From Anisodus tanguticus (lineage: Eukaryota; Streptophyta; Magnoliopsida; Solanales; Solanaceae): a DNA stretch of 64,000 nt. The position numbers and the translations under genes were made by a program. The stretch spans positions 41,598,001 through 41,662,000 of the forward strand of contig CM067557.1 in assembly GCA_034509755.1 (NCBI GenBank), in the 5' to 3' direction. The notes beneath the pieces were generated by a model. The model made no database searches and had not been told where the DNA came from. It was given only the letters and a program-made list of their open reading frames with translations. Shown one piece after another: positions 47,201 through 59,461 of this stretch. Numbering within the stretch: position 1 is the stretch's first letter; every line of letters begins with the position of its first letter.

Positions 47201-47450
47201 TTGTTGGGGGGGGGGGGGGGGGTTGCTCTTGTTGCTTTTCTAGTTTTTTCTTCAAATTTCTTAGCTGAAGATATAGAATTATGAATTTTATTCAGTTTAA
47301 ATGTTACCCTTTTCTTTGACTTTTATTCTAAATTCTATCTATGCAGAGTGCTTACTGAATTTGAGTTGAAGTATTGAGAAACAAAGTTACTGATGCAAAA
47401 TACTCGGACCTTTTAGTGTTCAAAGAGTTCTGCAGCTATACATTTCACTG
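44251..47450. other. Upstream region of the LRR receptor gene
   Basis: Holds an A/purine-rich low-complexity stretch (44290-44740), four tandem AAAGCG-type hexamers (44880-44903), right ends of a MITE family with a TGGCTCYGCCACT edge (near 45248 and 46955), a tRNA-like SINE fragment with a B-box-like GGTTTGAGCCC near 46999, and a poly(G) run (47204-47222). A TATGCAG acceptor at 47346 may end a leader intron of the receptor gene. No gene is recognised; several frames here are AT-rich noise. Confidence 0.5.
47204..47222. repeat. Poly(G) homopolymer
   Basis: About 18 consecutive G about 230 bp upstream of the receptor start codon. The exact length may be uncertain in assembly. Confidence 0.75.
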
Positions 47451-50400
47451 ATGGAAAAAGACATTGGACTTAAAGTTCTTCTAGTTTTGCATATTTTGTT
47501 ACTCTCAAGATGTTCATCAGAGCAACTTCACTCTTCACAAGCAAAAACCCTATTCAGAATTCAAAATCTTCTCAACTATCCAAATGCTTTGAGTAATTGG
47601 AACAATGACACTGATTTCTGTAACACTGAGCCAAGCTCAAGTGTTACTGTTATCTGTTATGAGGAAAGCATAACTCAGTTTCATATAATAGGGGGGAAAA
47701 GGGCTTCACAATTACCAAAAAACTTCTCGATCGATTCGTTTGTCACTACTCTTGTTAAGCTTCCAAGTTTGAAAGTTCTAAGATTAGTTTCTCTTGGTTT
47801 GTTTGGACCATTGCCTAGTAAACTTTCAAAACTTTCATCACTGGAGATACTAGACCTTAATTCAAATTTCTTTCATAGTGATATACCTCGAGAAATTTCA
47901 TCGTTAACGAGCCTCCAAACTCTTATACTAGATGGAAATAAGTTCACTGGAAAACTTCCAAATGGACTTGGTTCACTTGTTGTTTTGGCAGTTTTGAGTG
48001 TGAAGAACAATTCTTTAGAAGGACATTTACCTAATACACTGGGTATTTTGCGTAATCTTCGCGTACTTTCACTTTCGAGGAATAACTTTACTGGTGATGT
48101 GCCTGATCTTAGCAGTCTAGAAAACCTTCAAGTCCTAGACTTGGAAGATAATTCTCTTGGACCGAAATTTCCACAAGTTAGCAGCAAAATTGAGAGTATT
48201 TTTCTGAGGAACAATAAGTTCACTGCTGGAATTCCGGAGAAAGTTCAATCCTATAATCAGCTTGAACATATGGATATTTCTTCAAACAGATTTATGGGGC
48301 CGTTTCCTCCGTATTTACTGTCCTTGCCATCGATCACTTATCTTAACGTGGCAGGGAACAAGTTAACGGGAATGCTTTTTGAAGATAATCAATGCAATGC
48401 TGGATTAGATTTTGTGGATCTATCAACTAATCTGTTGAGTGGAACATTACCTCGTTGCCTTATGACGGGTTCTAAGCGCAGGATCATTTGTTTCTCTAAC
48501 AACTGTTTAGCTACCGGAGACAGAACTCAACATCCATTTTCTTTCTGTCGGAATGAGGCATTGGCTGTTGGTATCTTACCTAAACAAAAATCATCCTCAA
48601 AAGTGGTTCTTGCTTTGATCATTTGTGGTAGCATCATTGGTGGAGTCGTGCTAGTTTGTGCGACTATTATAGTAGTCAGAAAATTTCTCGCAAAGATAGC
48701 TGCACCAGGAAAAAAAACAAGATCAATAGTAGAAAATGCAGCATCTACATATACATCAAAGTTATTCACACATGCAAGTAAGTTTCCTCACTTCTTTCTG
48801 TATCCTGTCTTAGCATTGAAGCATAGTACAATAATCTTGGATTTCCTGTGCAAAAGTATGAGAAAATGATAAAATGGTCCTTATGTTAGGGATAGGTTCA
48901 AAATAGTCCCTAAAGTATGCTCTGAGCAGTTTTGGTCCTTTAAGTTTGCCAAAAGCGAGCACTTTTGGTCTCTGTCAAATATACTTCACATTTGGAGGTA
49001 TAGTTTGTGCTGTTTCTGCTATTTTTCTCTATTTCTAGAGTCTAGTACAACTTTTTATGTGCAATTTCTGCTATGTTTCGTCTAGTTTTTGGTGTCTACT
49101 ATAGTTTTTTGTGTTGCAGTTTCTAGAATTTGATGAGACTTTCCTGGTGTTTATGGTTTAATCCTTTTTTTCCACAATTCTCATCAAATCTAACAAATAT
49201 AATTTGTTAAATATTTGACCGAGACCAAAAGTGCACACTTTTGATAAACTTAAAGGATCAAAATTGTTCAGAGCATACTTTAAGGACTATTTTGAAACTA
49301 CTCCCTAACACAAGGGACCATTTTTGTCATTTTTTCTCTGCAAAATACACAATAGGAAAGGGAAAAAAGCCTAATTATACAAAGTTTCCTTTGATTTCTA
49401 AGTGCAACTAATTTGCCACCTTGGTTTTTTTCTCCGGGTACAAGAATATGTTACTCGAGCAATGAAGCTGGGATCACTTAGCCTTCCTTCTTATCGGACC
49501 TTTTCATCGGAAGAGCTGAAGGTGGCAACAAACAACTTTGATGCAGCAACTTTTATAGGCAACAATTCTGATGACCAGGTGCATTTCAAGAATCACCATG
49601 TACCTTACTTTTCATTCTAACCGTAATTTTGAGATCCTTAAATGTTAGCTTGAGACTGTTTCATTGTATTATCATCCTTCATTGTTTTGGCACGACAAAA
49701 TGAGTCAGAATTGGAGTCTATCCGTCAGTGGCGGAGCCAGAATTTTCACTAAGGGATTCAAAATATAAAAAAGTAAACATATAAAGAAGCTAAAGGGGAT
49801 TCAACATCTACTAAATATACATAAAAAACAATTTTAACCTTGTATGTACTTTGTAATTTTTCTGATGAACCCCCTTGTAGTACCCTAGCTCCGCCAATTC
49901 CTATCACATATATTCTGTTTCCTTAGAGTTCTTAATCTATTATGTTAAACTATACCTTATCCTGTTGAAGGTGTTTTAGAAGATTTTCTCTTTATCATGT
50001 TACTAGTTGATAATTTGTATAGACGAGTGGATATCAAACAGGTATAACATGATAATAGTTCTTCATCGAGAACCAGCAGAGTTCATTAGTCTACTAAAAA
50101 CAATTGTCATTTTATTGGATACACACACATGTGATACTCACGTCTGAGTGAATGTAACAACTAGAAGAGTAAACTACATATATGACTTAATTGGTGAACT
50201 GTATGAAGGAAAAAGACTCATAACTTGCTGTTTTTTTTTTTTTTTGGGATTCAGATGTACAGAGGTCAGCTGAAAGATGGTTCATACATTGCAATTAGAT
50301 GCCTGAAAACGAGACGAAGCAACAGCAGTCAAAATTTTATGCATCATATAGAAATGATGTCGAAACTTAGACATCATCATCTAGTTAGCACTCTTGGACA

Positions 50401-53004
50401 CTGTTTTGAGTGTTACTTGGGTGATTCGAGTGTTAGCAGGATATTTCTCGTTTTTGAGTATGTACCAAATGGGACCCTAAGGAGCTGGACCTCCGGTAGT
50501 TATTTAACAAGCATATATACTTTTATACTTATTGATCCCATTGCAGTACGACAATATTGTGCTTAGCAGATTGATATAAGGAATTTGATGTTCTTTTTTC
50601 CCCGCTATCCTATTTTGCAGATAAACATGCTAAACGAAGACTAACGTGGACACAACGTATAGCAGCTGCTACAGGAGTAGCAAGGGGAATACAATTTCTG
50701 CATACTGGAATTGTACCTGGTATATTTGCAAACAATTTGAAGATAACAGATATATTGTTGGATCAGGACCTTGTTGCCAAAATTTGCAGCTATAATTTGC
50801 CTATTCTGGATGAGAATGTAAAGGTGGGATCAAGGACTTAACTAAGTTGGATATAACATTTCTGATAGACAAAAAAAAAAAGTTTCTCCTGCAAAATTGC
50901 CTGATGCTGTTAATCTTTGCAAATTTGCAGGAAAATTTCCAAAATTTATCTAGTGGTTCTAAGGAGCTGAAGAGTGCAAGGTATGCCTAACTGCTCCAAT
51001 AGTAGCTTGTTAGAAGTGGTGAAACGAAAAAATTGCAGAAATAGGACACTGTAAGGAATGATTTGAACTTTTGGCCCTGCTTAACAAAATCTTTAGAAAA
51101 TGATCTTTGTTTCCCATCGGGCATAAGTTCTAGTCGTAGTGCGCACGTAAGTTAGTTGTGCTTATGAGGTAGGAGATAGGGACATTTTAAGAAGTTATAG
51201 ATCGTGAACTATTGGCTAGGAGTTTCAGTTGTTTTGACTAGTGAATAATTGAAAAACACAGGCAACTTTTGCCGACAAGGCAGAACTTGTTGTCAATTGA
51301 GCAGGGCCGAACTCCTACTTTAAGGCAAATCTAATTTATGTCTTCAACTTATGCTCAATGAGCAACATAGGTCATTTCATAAAGATTTTTTTTAGCAGGA
51401 TCAAAAGTTCAAGACCTTCCCTTATGGGGACTCATTCTTGCAAATCACCTAGAATAAACAGCTAATATATTAGTCATCATTTGTACTACCATAGAGGGAT
51501 TAGCAAAATAAACAGCTTATATTTGATGAATACTTTGCTAATCCTTCTATGGCAGTAGACCTGATTAACTAATAATTAGCTCTATGTTTTGCTAATCCCT
51601 CTGTATTAGTTCCACTTTGAGCATATACATTGCTCAATCTTTACATCTACTGATTCACAGGGCTAATAATGAAGAAAAGATGGATGTATATGACTTTGGA
51701 GTAATATTATTGGAGATAATTAGTGGGAGGCAGATAAATACCAAGAATGAAATGAGAGTTATACAAAATCAGGTATGACTTGACACTTCTTTTCACTCTT
51801 CTTCATTCAAAAGCTTCATCTTTGAGCTATGAAAGAACCAAACTTGGAAAAGATTTACTCTTGATAAATTTTATAAATTTATATCTTTTCTTTTCTTTTC
51901 TTTTTCTTTTGGTGCCAAATTACCAACAGTTACGCTAGAATGATGTGGCTTGAAACCCTTATAATAGGAACCTTGACATACTTTATTCACTCTTGCACCT
52001 AAGGTTGTGGTCTACTGATCAATGAAGTAAAAATCATGAAACATTATGTCGCAGACAAAAACATGATATTTAAGTAGAGGAGGATAGTTGGACTAGGGAA
52101 TTATCCATTGAGTTCCAAACTATGTGCCACCGACATTGAGGATTCCTCAGTTAAAAGAAAAAATCATCAAATGCAAGGTTCAAATCTCAACAAGACAAAA
52201 TGTTAGGCAATTTCCCCACGTCAGCCAACCTGTGCTGGTGAGAAATAGCAGGTATTCAACAGAATATTCGACGTGCATACAAGCTCACCAACAGGCCCGG
52301 ACACCACTACAACAACAACTACGTCTCAATCTATAGCATGTTGGGCTCGATCGGCTATATGAATCCTCACTTACCATGTTGCTTCATTTAAGTTCTTCTT
52401 AGACCAATATTATATAATTAAAAGAAAGTACTAGAGATTCTCTATATTTTCACTGGCATACACGAGAACACTGTTGTTAGAGGGAAAAAAAGGGTGAAAT
52501 AGCGACTGGGTTTACTGTTTATTTTTTCTAGCGGGTATACATAGATTATACACTAATTGTACATGATTATACACAGATTGTATATAAACTATACACCGCC
52601 GGTTATATTTAGTTTAAGCTGTTGGGTCATTGAGCGACTATTTAGGTTAATTCTTCAAAGTAGAGAATAGCTCACGCTCTTTTCTACTCTTCTTATCATA
52701 TATGCAGTTGCAAGAGAGCATAATGGCTAATGCAGTGTCAAGAAAGAATATGGTTGATCCAGCAATTAAAAATTCATGCTCGGACGAATCATTGAAGACA
52801 ATGATGGAGTTATGCTGCAGGTGTTTGTCACGAGATACAGAAGACAGGCCTTCAGTTGAGGATGTTATATGGAATTTGCAGTTTGCAGCTCAAGTTGAGG
52901 ATTCATGGGGAAGGGACTCTTCAAGCAGTGACGCCTCACCAATTTCACACCTCTACAACCTTCAACCCAACTCGTCACGCAATAGCAATAGCTCGCGAAT
53001 TTAG
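47451..53004 (+). CDS. LRR receptor-like protein, probable inactive kinase (At3g03770 type)
   Basis: Seven exons: 47451-48777, 49445-49578, 50255-50495, 50621-50823, 50931-50980, 51661-51772, 52708-53004 (2,364 nt, 787 aa; Arabidopsis At3g03770 is similar in length). Order of parts: signal peptide (about 1-23), Cys-containing cap with DFCNTEPS, about 8-9 leucine-rich repeats (about 100-330), a SNNCLA/FCRNEALAVGILP juxtamembrane block, a membrane span (about 385-409), then a kinase-like domain from FSSEELKVATNNF (about 460). Catalytic features are lost: the Gly-loop is GNNSDDQ, the beta3 Lys is Arg in YIAIRCLK, the HRD loop reads GIVPGIFANNLKITDI, and DFG is replaced by CSYNLP. It should therefore signal by binding, as a pseudokinase; ligand and partner are unknown. 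Exon 2 acceptor is GTACAAG|AATATG, chosen by frame and homology. Confidence 0.93.
48860..49338. mobile_element. Long-TIR MULE-like MITE, 479 bp (receptor intron 1)
   Basis: The left GAGAAAATGATAAAATGGTC and right GACCATTTTTGTCATTTTTT ends are inverted, and AGTCCCTAAAGTATGCTCTG pairs with CAGAGCATACTTTAAGGACT. Flanks read TGCAAAAGTAT and TGCAAAATAC, a probable target duplication with one gap. It is the same family as 5984-6480 in the CAT gene (shared AGTTTTGGTCCTTTRAGTTTG). Confidence 0.75.
49726..49898. mobile_element. MITE with GGCGGAGC inverted ends (receptor intron 2)
   Basis: The left CAGTGGCGGAGCCAGAATTTT and the right CTAGCTCCGCCA edges are inverted, with GGGATTC / GAACCCC just inside. 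Short, non-coding, widespread type in Solanaceae; partial relatives lie near 45248 and 46955. Confidence 0.65.
52290..52375. mobile_element. SolS-type SINE fragment (receptor intron 6)
   Basis: ACAACAACAACTACGTCTCA followed by GGGCTCGATCGGCTATATGA and ATCCTCAC matches the end block of a common Solanaceae SINE. A second example lies at about 60363-60440. Confidence 0.5.
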
Positions 53005-53033
53005 TATAAATATGTATTTATTTTTTACCAGAA

Positions 53034-53230
53034 GGGAGGAGCTTTGGTGTAACTGGTAAAGTTGTTGACATTTGGCCAGGAGGTCATGAGTTCAAACCGT
53101 GGAAACAGTCTTTTGCAGAAATACAAGATAAGACTGCATACAATAGATCCTTACGATCTGACCCTTTTCTGAAGCCGTGTATAGTGGGAGCTTAGTGCCC
53201 TGAGCTGTGTTAAAATATACTTTTTTTTAA
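53034..53230 (+). mobile_element. Au-type SINE in the receptor 3' flank
   Basis: Nearly full-length: an A-box-like TTGGTGTAACTGG, a B-box-like GAGTTCAAACC, the Au body (GGAAACAGTC, CATACAATAGATCCTTACG, GGGAGCTTAGTGC) and a T-rich end (53220-53229). It starts about 30 bp after the receptor stop codon, so it may be part of its 3' UTR. Several CpG positions have decayed, which suggests an old insertion. Confidence 0.8.
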
Positions 53231-55567
53231 CAAAACCACATATAATTCCAAACTTCCAGTAGAAAGTAATGAGTTCAGCTGCTGCTAAAAGCAGACATTA
53301 ATATGTCCCTACCTGCTCTCAGACACCCATGAAAAAGTGAAAGGAATATAATTGTGTGTAGATTATTTTAACAGTAAAGTTTTCATGAAGTTTCAATCAT
53401 TTTTTTTTGAATTAGTTTTGGACTCATATTCTTTTTGTTCTTGGTGTTGTTTCAACAAATACATTTTTGAGGATGTTACCAGCTTCTATCATTAGCGTTA
53501 AAATACCATATACCATGGTTGATCATGAAAACATTTGTCTAACTTATTACTTTTCAGATACCTTTTTTCATGGATAAGGGTCAAAATCATTTGGCAAAAT
53601 ATATCAAATGCGCTTTGAACTATGTTCGAAAAATCGAATTCACATTTCAAATAATCGAATAATCTATTATTTCTTATCTTTATTTTTTGTAGAACTAATA
53701 CCATCCTAAAACGATACAATCAGGTTTTGTTTTTGTGTATACACGTGCGGACACGTGTCAATTGCATGCTTTTTCTTTTTTCTTTCTAGACAAACTAATA
53801 ATTCACCATTTTTCTAAATAAGAAAACCAAATATTCAAAGCAACCATCATCCCCACGGCTGTAACCACCAGAGCAACAATGGTGAGTTTTGGTCACCGGA
53901 GTTCTCCCGATGTCAATGACAATGGAGGGGGAGGGGGAGGGGGAGGCGTTGCTTCAACGGCTGTAGCCACCGGAGCAACAATGCAACGTTGCCGGAGTTC
54001 AAGCAAACGATCAGATCCAGCCATTTTCCATTGTGACAGTGCTGCGTTGGACAGTGACAATGGAACTGAGCGAGAGAGGGGAGTGGGGTCTGGCGTCGTG
54101 GAGCAGTAGCAGTTGAACGGCATGGTGGTGATGGTGGTTCAATCCGCCGGAACAGGCAGAAGTCCGCCGGAGCTGTCTCCGACGCGGTGGAGTTCAGAGG
54201 TGGAGAGGGACGGTCGGAGGAGGTCGTTCTTGTGGGGTTTTTTTGGGGCAAGATATGATCTGAAAATGATTTACCTAAGATAAAGAATGGCAAAGCTTAG
54301 CCGGAAAGTATGGTGACAAGGTGTGATGTTGGCGTTGAAAACATCTGGACATGAGTAGAAGACAATGGAAAAGAGGGAAAAAATTGGAAATAAGAGTAAA
54401 GATTAATAAAATAGAAAATGCAAAAAAGAATACTAAAAATAAACAATTGAGTATAATTAGTTGATAATATCCAATTGGAAGATGACGGGTATAATTTTGA
54501 CATTTTTTTTTTTCCATAGTCTTTCGCGCCTTTGTAGAGATGTGATAACACATTCTTTGCCGCATCACTTTTCAAGACCTAAAAAGGGAAAATAAATTTA
54601 CTTATTAAATTGTTAGGGAGTTAATAAATGGGAAAAGGGTCAGATTTATCCTTCAATAATGTATTAAGGATCACATTTACACCCTCCGCGTTAGCAAAGT
54701 TGTCAAATATAACCTTAGTTGGACGGAAATCCCATGTGGATGACACATTGGATCCACGTGGACGCCACTTCGGATCCACATGGAGGACAATAAACACATG
54801 GCAAGTGGGACCCACATCGCCACCCCAATGCTACTCTCTTTGTTCGAGTATAGTGTTGCATTTGATGTATTTTGCCAAATCATTTTCTGTTTGGTACGAC
54901 AAAGGCCATTTATAATGGGGGGGGGGGGGGGGGGGGGACTTTTTCATGAATAGAGATGTTATTTCCCCTTTTGTTTCTTTTGGTAAGGTAACATGAACAA
55001 TGAAAAATGAAAAAATATACTTCACCAGACAATGAAAAATGCGAAAACATACTTCACCAGACAATAAACAATTAAGTCATTTTGCACAACTCTCCACTCC
55101 TACTCAATATTATTCACCCGTGTGCCGTGTAGTACATGAACATTCAATCACATCCTTTGGCATCACGATTATCAGAAAACATCAATTCCACCATCCATTG
55201 CTATCACATTTTACTGATACTATTTCCAACCAAATAGAAGAAAAAGTTAATTTTCTTTGCAGACTTTATACAAAAGTTATTTTTCCTAAAACCGTTGAAA
55301 TTTGTTCTTCCTAAAACCTTCGCACGAAACAGAAGCCATAGCAATTTTCTTGTGTATATACCAATTCATCCAGAAAGCTTACAGAGTGAGCAGTCAACTA
55401 GTACTCACCTTAATAACAAAGCAAGATATTACAAGAGAAATATATAGTTCAGAGACCTATACTAGACGTGAAAGATAAAAACCAAATATAAACGAATGCA
55501 AATATGGACCAAGTAATGGAAAAACGCAGCATTGGGTTGATCTATTTAGACACCAGAAATGGAATAT
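53231..55567. other. Intergenic region between the receptor and PLAC8 genes
   Basis: No gene is recognised. It holds a GGGGGA tandem (53929-53945), a region near 53850-54110 with ACCRGAGCAACAATG twice (53868 and 53970), and a poly(G) run of about 20 bases (54918-54938). Frames at 53879-54293 are Gly- or Pro-rich on both strands and look compositional. Confidence 0.5.
54918..54938. repeat. Poly(G) homopolymer
   Basis: An uninterrupted run of about 20 G. Length in the assembly may be uncertain. Confidence 0.75.
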
Positions 55568-58500
55568 CTATTCGTTTGCAGGAGTTTCCATCTTCTGAAC
55601 TTGAGGAGCTGTTACTGCCACTAAGCTAAGATCAGATGAGTTCGAATCTCCAGATCTTTCACGGATCTCTCTGTACTCCTGGCATATGGCACACAAGTGA
55701 CAGAAAAAGTGTGTCGCGAAATCTCCACACGGAGCTTCCTGCATATATCAGGACATAAAAACTGTTAGATGCAGAAATACCGATGTAAGCAGTTTGCGTC
55801 TATCTGTTATAAGGTAAAAGTGGCCCTTCTTCAAGCATAGAACCATAATATTATCGTAGAACACAGGAAGGTGAAGAATTCAGGGTAATTGGTTCTAACT
55901 GCTGCAAACTCATTAAATAACAAACTCAACACCAAAATGTCTAACTCGGACAACTTCTCAATGTAAACCAAATAGAATAGGGAACTACATGTCATCTCTT
56001 TTACTACTAGGAGTCCTAATTTTCCTGATATCAAGTTGTTGATAGTTTATCTAGTTGAAGCCTATCGTAACATGTTCAAATAATGTGTAATCTTCTCTTC
56101 CATGGAGTCGATTAACTGTAACTTTTTAATCTTTTGTGGCTTCTATGGATAACATCTAATCGGAAAGAATGTGTGTGGAATTTTAAGACAACTCTGCTTA
56201 ATTTTTCTTTCTAATAAACCGGTCATCTTCAAACTCCCATCATAAAATTCTTTATAAGCTATCTATATTAATATAATTTACACCATAATGGAAGTCCAAC
56301 TATTTTTGGGAGCACACCTTTCTTTTGGTTCTTGTCATTTTATTATGACAAGTGCATTCTCATGTCCTCTTTGCAACATTAAGTGACTTATGCATCAAGG
56401 TAAAGAAATATCCTCAAAAGGTATGCAAATCAGACTAGCCTCCAATGCATATGCCCATGTTAGGCCATAATTCGCTTTGCAAACTATGGGATACAACTAT
56501 GAAAATATGAAAGGTTAGATTGAAGGTAAATTTTCAAGCAATCTACACTTCACTCATTTTTCCCGAAAGTCTTTCCTATTGAATTAATAGAGCTATTGAT
56601 AATATGCTAAACCATAATCTCATCCATGAACACAACAAATAGCAAAACCACAGAGATGGCTACCTGAAGATTGTACTTTGATCTCAATGACTTTCGATAG
56701 CCACAGGCATAACATGCAACAAAGCATCCAGGCAAACCCAGAAGAATGCCTTCAGTTAAGAAGCAGCAAATTGTGTTGAAAAGCGCCCACAAAATAAAGT
56801 GAGTCGTACATGATCCCATCAAGGTTCCCGACCCCAAGAACTGCGCGTTTTTCCCAAACAGAAAGCAAGGGCAAAGAAGTCCAATAAAACCTGTGCAAAC
56901 AATTTTGCATTTAGAACCAACTCAAGGTTGTCAACCAACGTCTAGTGTAATTCATCTGGCACCACAGAAGATCCATTGCTCAGAAACAGTTGTTGAAATT
57001 CTAAATCCGAAAACAAAAATAATGAACCCTCAAAAGATACAGAAGTTTCACAATCACAATTCCGTTATCACTTGTCCAATTGATCTTATTATATGTTGAA
57101 GCGGGAATGACTGATCTAGGTCTATCGGCACTGCTGAAAACCAGTTTCTGGAAATTCTGGCAGTTGTATTATTACTTCACAAAAATGACAAAAACTGAGA
57201 CCACAAGGGGGAGTGAATAGCAAATAATCTGGAAACAGAACAGAAGCAGTGTTGAGAAAAGAAATGCATGAGTGTTATCCAGAACTCTATGGAATATATC
57301 AATCAGTTTTTTTTTCAAATTTAAGTTTTTGATAAGGAATATTAAACAATTATGCCTCAATGTGTGGGACTAGGACAACTCTAAAGATTGCAGTAATTCA
57401 TGTCGTACACCAACACACAAGCATACATGCAAATATATCAAGCAGAAAACTTCCAAAAGTTTCTAACGTTCAGTGCAGGCCTCTGGCAGAGTTCAAACGT
57501 GCATCTCAGCCCCATAGTAAACAGTAAACACCTAGAGCGATATGACTATGCCTATCTGATAACTGTATCTCTCGTCTACCCTTCCAGCGCTAGAAAGGTA
57601 AAATCTAACAGCTAAGTGCACTTAGGAAAGATTACGCTGGAAGTTGCTATAATGCGTATAAGTTTTGATTTTTATAGTAATCTATTGAATGAAAAGAAAT
57701 CCATTACTACCTTACATGGACTCAGGTATCACAAAATCTGATAAAAAATCATCATTATTTGATTATCTCCTTTCTTTCTTCATAAGAAAATTCATAGTTA
57801 TTTGAAATTGATGGACCCATGATTAAGAGTATATGCCATTTGGTTATGTTAGGAAGATTCCAAAAGCATGTAAGTGAAATTAAAGAACCAAATTAGGGCT
57901 AACATCACAACTGAAAGTTACTTGAGATGTTTCATTTCCAAGAATACTTGAGACCAAGTGATTTGCCTGCGTGATTTTGCTCAACTAGCCAGTCACAAAC
58001 CCAAATAAAAGACAAGGGCTGCAGTTGGTTAACCGATAGCAAAAGCTAGTCAATAATGATGAACCCTCATAGTACTGAGTAGATTAGGACGTGCTCATCC
58101 GAGCACCCGTCCCAATGATTGAATATTGAAATTAAATGACTCTAATGGAGTGAAATGGATAGTCAGTATTCATCACATAGCCAAACCCAACTAGCTTGGA
58201 AGTGAGGCGAAAAAGCTACTGCTGTATTTAAGTCCAAGGAGTAAACCAAATTTAACGCTACCTCACCATTAAAAAAAAAAGGGCAGCCCGGTGCACTAAG
58301 CTCCCGCTATGCGCGGGCGGGGTCCGGAGAAGGGCCGGACCACAAGGGTCTGTTGTATGCAGCCTTACCTTGCATTTCTGCAAGAGGCTGTTTCCACGGC
58401 TTGAACCCATGACCTCCTGGTCACATGGCAGCAACTTTACCAGTTACTCCAAGGCTCCCCTCTACCTCACCAGTAAAAAAAAAATTAAAAAATAAATAAA

Positions 58501-59235
58501 TAAATGAAAAATATATGAATTTGGTGAGAAAAATATATATCCTTTTAAGTATAATTAAGGAACGTTTGTTCCAGAAAAAAAGCACCAAGAAGGTGTTGTA
58601 TATGTGAAGTACACAAAATCTAAGATTCCACTTTATAAATGCAGGGCATGAGGAACTATAGCAAGTCTAAATCATATAAACTTAGCATGTTAGACCAAAA
58701 ATAAAAAGCGTACAAGCACTTCTAAGTTCTATCTAAGTCTATGGATAGGTTTAGTTTTGCAAATTTTGATAAGAATTTTTATTTTCAAGGCCATACCACC
58801 TTCAAATTAAATTTCAACAAATAAGCATATAAGAAAAGCAAATATTTCATGACACTATAGAGCCTGAGGAAAAATCAATTAAGTATAGCTTATAATAGCT
58901 TCCTTAGGCAGATATGAGTGGTGCACTCAGAGTTTTATCATATTTTCCACCTAAAAAGATAAGAGGATAATTAATCATATTTCTTCGTTTACTACCCAAA
59001 ATTGCACCTTTCATTCACTTTTTTCTCTTCTCATAAAGCAATATCACAGGGCAGAGAGTAGCGTACAGCTATGTGGATCATCAAAACAAGCACAGATTCC
59101 AGAACTCCACTGAGCATGGTCATCATTTTTGCTCTGTTGATTTTCTTCTGCAGTAGAAACTTGTGGTGCTTCTGCATCTGCCTGATCCAAAGGAATATAA
59201 GGTGGAGGTGAATAACTTTTGTTCCCTCCCATCAT
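55568..59235 (-). CDS. PLAC8 / cell-number-regulator family membrane protein
   Basis: Three coding exons on the minus strand: 59235-59067, 56890-56664, 55738-55568 (567 nt, 188 aa, similar to the Arabidopsis At2g40935 group). Family members are small plasma-membrane Cys-rich proteins linked to organ size, cadmium/zinc handling or calcium entry; the role of this subgroup is not established. Seen: a Pro/acidic N-terminus (SPPPYIPLDQADAE), SSGICACFDDPHSC, the family's CxxxxxCPC motif as CFIGLLCPC formed across the first exon junction, a hydrophobic core (HFILWALFNTICCFLTEGILL and the following GLPGCFVACYACGYR), then the Cys/His block FFCHLCAICQEYREIRER. The start is the first ATG of an ATG-ATG pair just inside the exon; a TGCTGCAG acceptor 21 bp upstream (59257) marks the end of a leader intron. 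An Au SINE lies in the first coding intron. Confidence 0.9.
58267..58463 (-). mobile_element. Au-type SINE (PLAC8 intron)
   Basis: Minus-strand copy: head near 58463 with ACTGGTAAAGTTGCTGCC, a B-box-like GGGTTCAAGCC, then CAGCCTCTTGCAGAAATGCA, CCGCGCATAGCG and CCGGGCTGCCC, ending in a T run (A run at 58267-58278 on the plus strand). The best preserved of the three Au copies in the window. Confidence 0.85.
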
Positions 59236-59412
59236 TCGGCACGTGTAAACAGCAACCTGCAGCACAAATCCAAGAGAAAGCAAAAACATCAATTAAGAAC
59301 AAGCGAGTTACACATAAACATCCAATCAGTTCTCTGAGTACATCACGCCATCAAGGACAATTTCTCTCTGATGAAGCTACAAATCATCTGACGTCGATTT
59401 AAAAGAAAAGAA

Positions 59413-59429
59413 CCCCCCCCCCCCCCCCC

Positions 59430-59461
<32 letters not shown>
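59413..59461. repeat. Compound microsatellite (C)n(AC)n(AG)n
   Basis: About 18 C, then an AC run, then an AG run, lying in the PLAC8 leader intron just upstream of the first coding exon. Confidence 0.85.

Noticed and set aside
53879..54293. Candidate small gene with a polyglycine run
   Set aside because: Frames are open on both strands because of GGGGGA repeats; no conserved motif, no splice context and no credible partner exons.
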